A stretch of 64,000 nt of DNA, taken from the NCBI GenBank assembly GCA_000708835.1, contig DF236987.1:1-64000 (forward strand), written 5' to 3'. Below the pieces are notes generated by a model. The model made no database searches. It was not told the DNA's origin and worked only from the letters and a program-made list of their open reading frames with translations. Below, piece after piece: positions 62,858 to 64,000 of the stretch. This stretch comes from Klebsormidium nitens. Taxonomy: Eukaryota; Streptophyta; Klebsormidiophyceae; Klebsormidiales; Klebsormidiaceae. Made by a program: the position numbers and the translations under genes. Within the stretch, counting starts at the first letter, position 1; each line of letters starts with the position of its first letter.

Positions 62858-64000
62858 TGAGTAAGACTGCGCAGAAAAAGAGCCGTCTATCTAATCCACT
62901 CAGGTAAGGAACTGAGATTGGCCCAAAGCTGCGGATTGCCACCCAGTTCTTGGAATGCCAGCCACTGGATTGGATTCTATGAAGTCCGACGATTGAGCCG
63001 CCGAATGCTCCGGACCAGGCCACTCCAAAGCATGGAGGGTGATCAGTTCTACAATTCTGATTACGTACGTTCAGAGATTCTTTGAGGGGCCTTTGAGCTC
63101 AAGTCTTTCCATATTGTTAAAACAAAGAAACGTCTGATCAGATATACTTTTCGCCTGCTTCGTTGGCCATCTAAAGCCTTGCAGAAGCTGGCCACAGAAT
63201 CCGCGCAGGAGAATTCTACTAGCTGGCTTATGTACGCGCATTAAGTTTTGCTCTGCGCAATGCATGCCGTTCTTTGACAAAGCCTTCTGTCTGCAGCTCA
63301 GCGCAGCGGCGAAGCGTCAGAAGCGCCGCGAAACTTGTCGACCTGCTCCATGAATACAAAAGTATTAATCCCAAAACTTTGGGAGCGTCAGGGTGAAGGG
63401 TCTGCCATTGACCAGCATTGTAATCAACATCCAAGTCCAGTCCAGCTGTCCAGAGTGGTCTGTCAACCGCCGCCTTGGTGCTCGCCGCAAAAGTACTGTG
63501 CGCGAGCACCTGATATTGCCGGCGAGGGGTATAAAGCTCCGCAAGGGTGATCCCCCTGCAGAGGGGTTCAAGCAGACTTTCGATCAGGGGTTGATACAGC
63601 TTGTTTGTAACGCTCGCGCCATCCTGCAGGGCAAGCGTAACAAGGGAAGACTGCCAGACTGGATGTTTCGTTACCAGCGATCAAACCTGGCTTCTCCGCA
63701 TTGCAAGAGGCGAGCTCAAATCTGCACATTTGTGATTCAAGAGCTCCTTCGATCTCGCCTTTGCTTGTTGTAAGTGGAGGGTCAAGCCTCTGTTGCGAAG
63801 ATCTGCTCTTCTGCAGAATTCTTCGTTGCAAAACGGGCTAGCATTCCAACAAAAGTGGCCTGCTGTTGGCTTGATCCAGACAATCATGGTATCTGGGCAA
63901 TGTGCGGCTAGCTCCTCTGCTTTGCAATCCACCTTCCTTCCATCAACCGCAGCCAACAGCTTCGCGGATCGCACTTTGGGCGGTAATGGTGCTATCTTGA
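62858..64000 (+). CDS. Start of an unrecognised plus-strand gene, incomplete at window end
   Basis: ATG in good context (GGCACCATGAGT) opens a 48-nt exon, 62858-62905, encoding the basic MSKTAQKKSRLSNPLR and ending at a strong GTAAGG donor. A phase-compatible second exon starts at 63300 after CTGCAG and reads AQRRSVRSAAKLVDLLHEY then KSINPKTLGASG to about 63391, before GTGAAG. Later exons could not be fixed: several frames around 63430-63700 stay open and the window ends. The N-terminus is strongly basic. I do not recognise the family. The divergent spacing to the kinesin and the splice signals are the main support. Confidence 0.4.

Overview
The window is nuclear DNA from a photosynthetic eukaryote. 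Its genes are cut by many short GT-AG introns, and joined exons give full-length, family-typical proteins. A plastid MEP-pathway enzyme (IspD), a thylakoid-lumen type protein and a plant-type PEX11 point to the green lineage. Two radial-spoke genes show that the organism makes motile cilia, which excludes flowering plants. The gene set fits a streptophyte green alga such as Klebsormidium; the genus is my inference.

Layout (+/- strand): MetAP2 (+, 346-4134); radial spoke RSP4/6 (-, 9474-5518); armadillo radial spoke RSPH14-like (+, 10632-14284); DUF6816-like lumenal protein (-, 19029-15878); HIG1/RCF1-like protein (-, 19738-19115); split-barrel plus ferredoxin-reductase flavoprotein (+, 20782-24698); IspD (-, 32402-26734); ribosomal protein eS17 (+, 33341-35914); cysteine synthase (-, 43236-37191); TRM10 tRNA methyltransferase (+, 43487-47844); PEX11 (-, 51152-48957); intron-containing tRNA-Leu(AAG) (+, 51893-51999); assembly gap (52620-53242); a divergent kinesin with a long disordered and coiled-coil tail (-, 62593-53882); and the start of an unrecognised gene (+, from 62858) that runs toward the window end. 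For nearly every gene the exon phases were checked by hand and close exactly; the kinesin N-terminal exons are the exception.

Genes mostly alternate in strand, giving five divergent pairs and five convergent pairs. The clearest functional link is the head-to-head RSP4/6 and RSPH14 pair, two parts of the same axonemal complex separated by about 1.16 kb. Cysteine synthase and TRM10 share a 250-bp promoter interval holding a perfect inverted telo-box. The kinesin and the last gene share 264 bp.

The most unusual signal is outside genes. All five convergent (3'-to-3') spacers are 1.1-2.0 kb long and look alike: dense in short palindromes (GCATGC, CATG, GATC, CCGG, ATAT types) and unlike the divergent spacers or introns. 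Other points of note are a kinesin motor with an intact P-loop but eroded switch motifs, decayed tandem copies of exon ends inside introns of two genes, a small inverted-repeat element family in introns, and an eS17 gene with an ATG-only exon and a 12-nt microexon.
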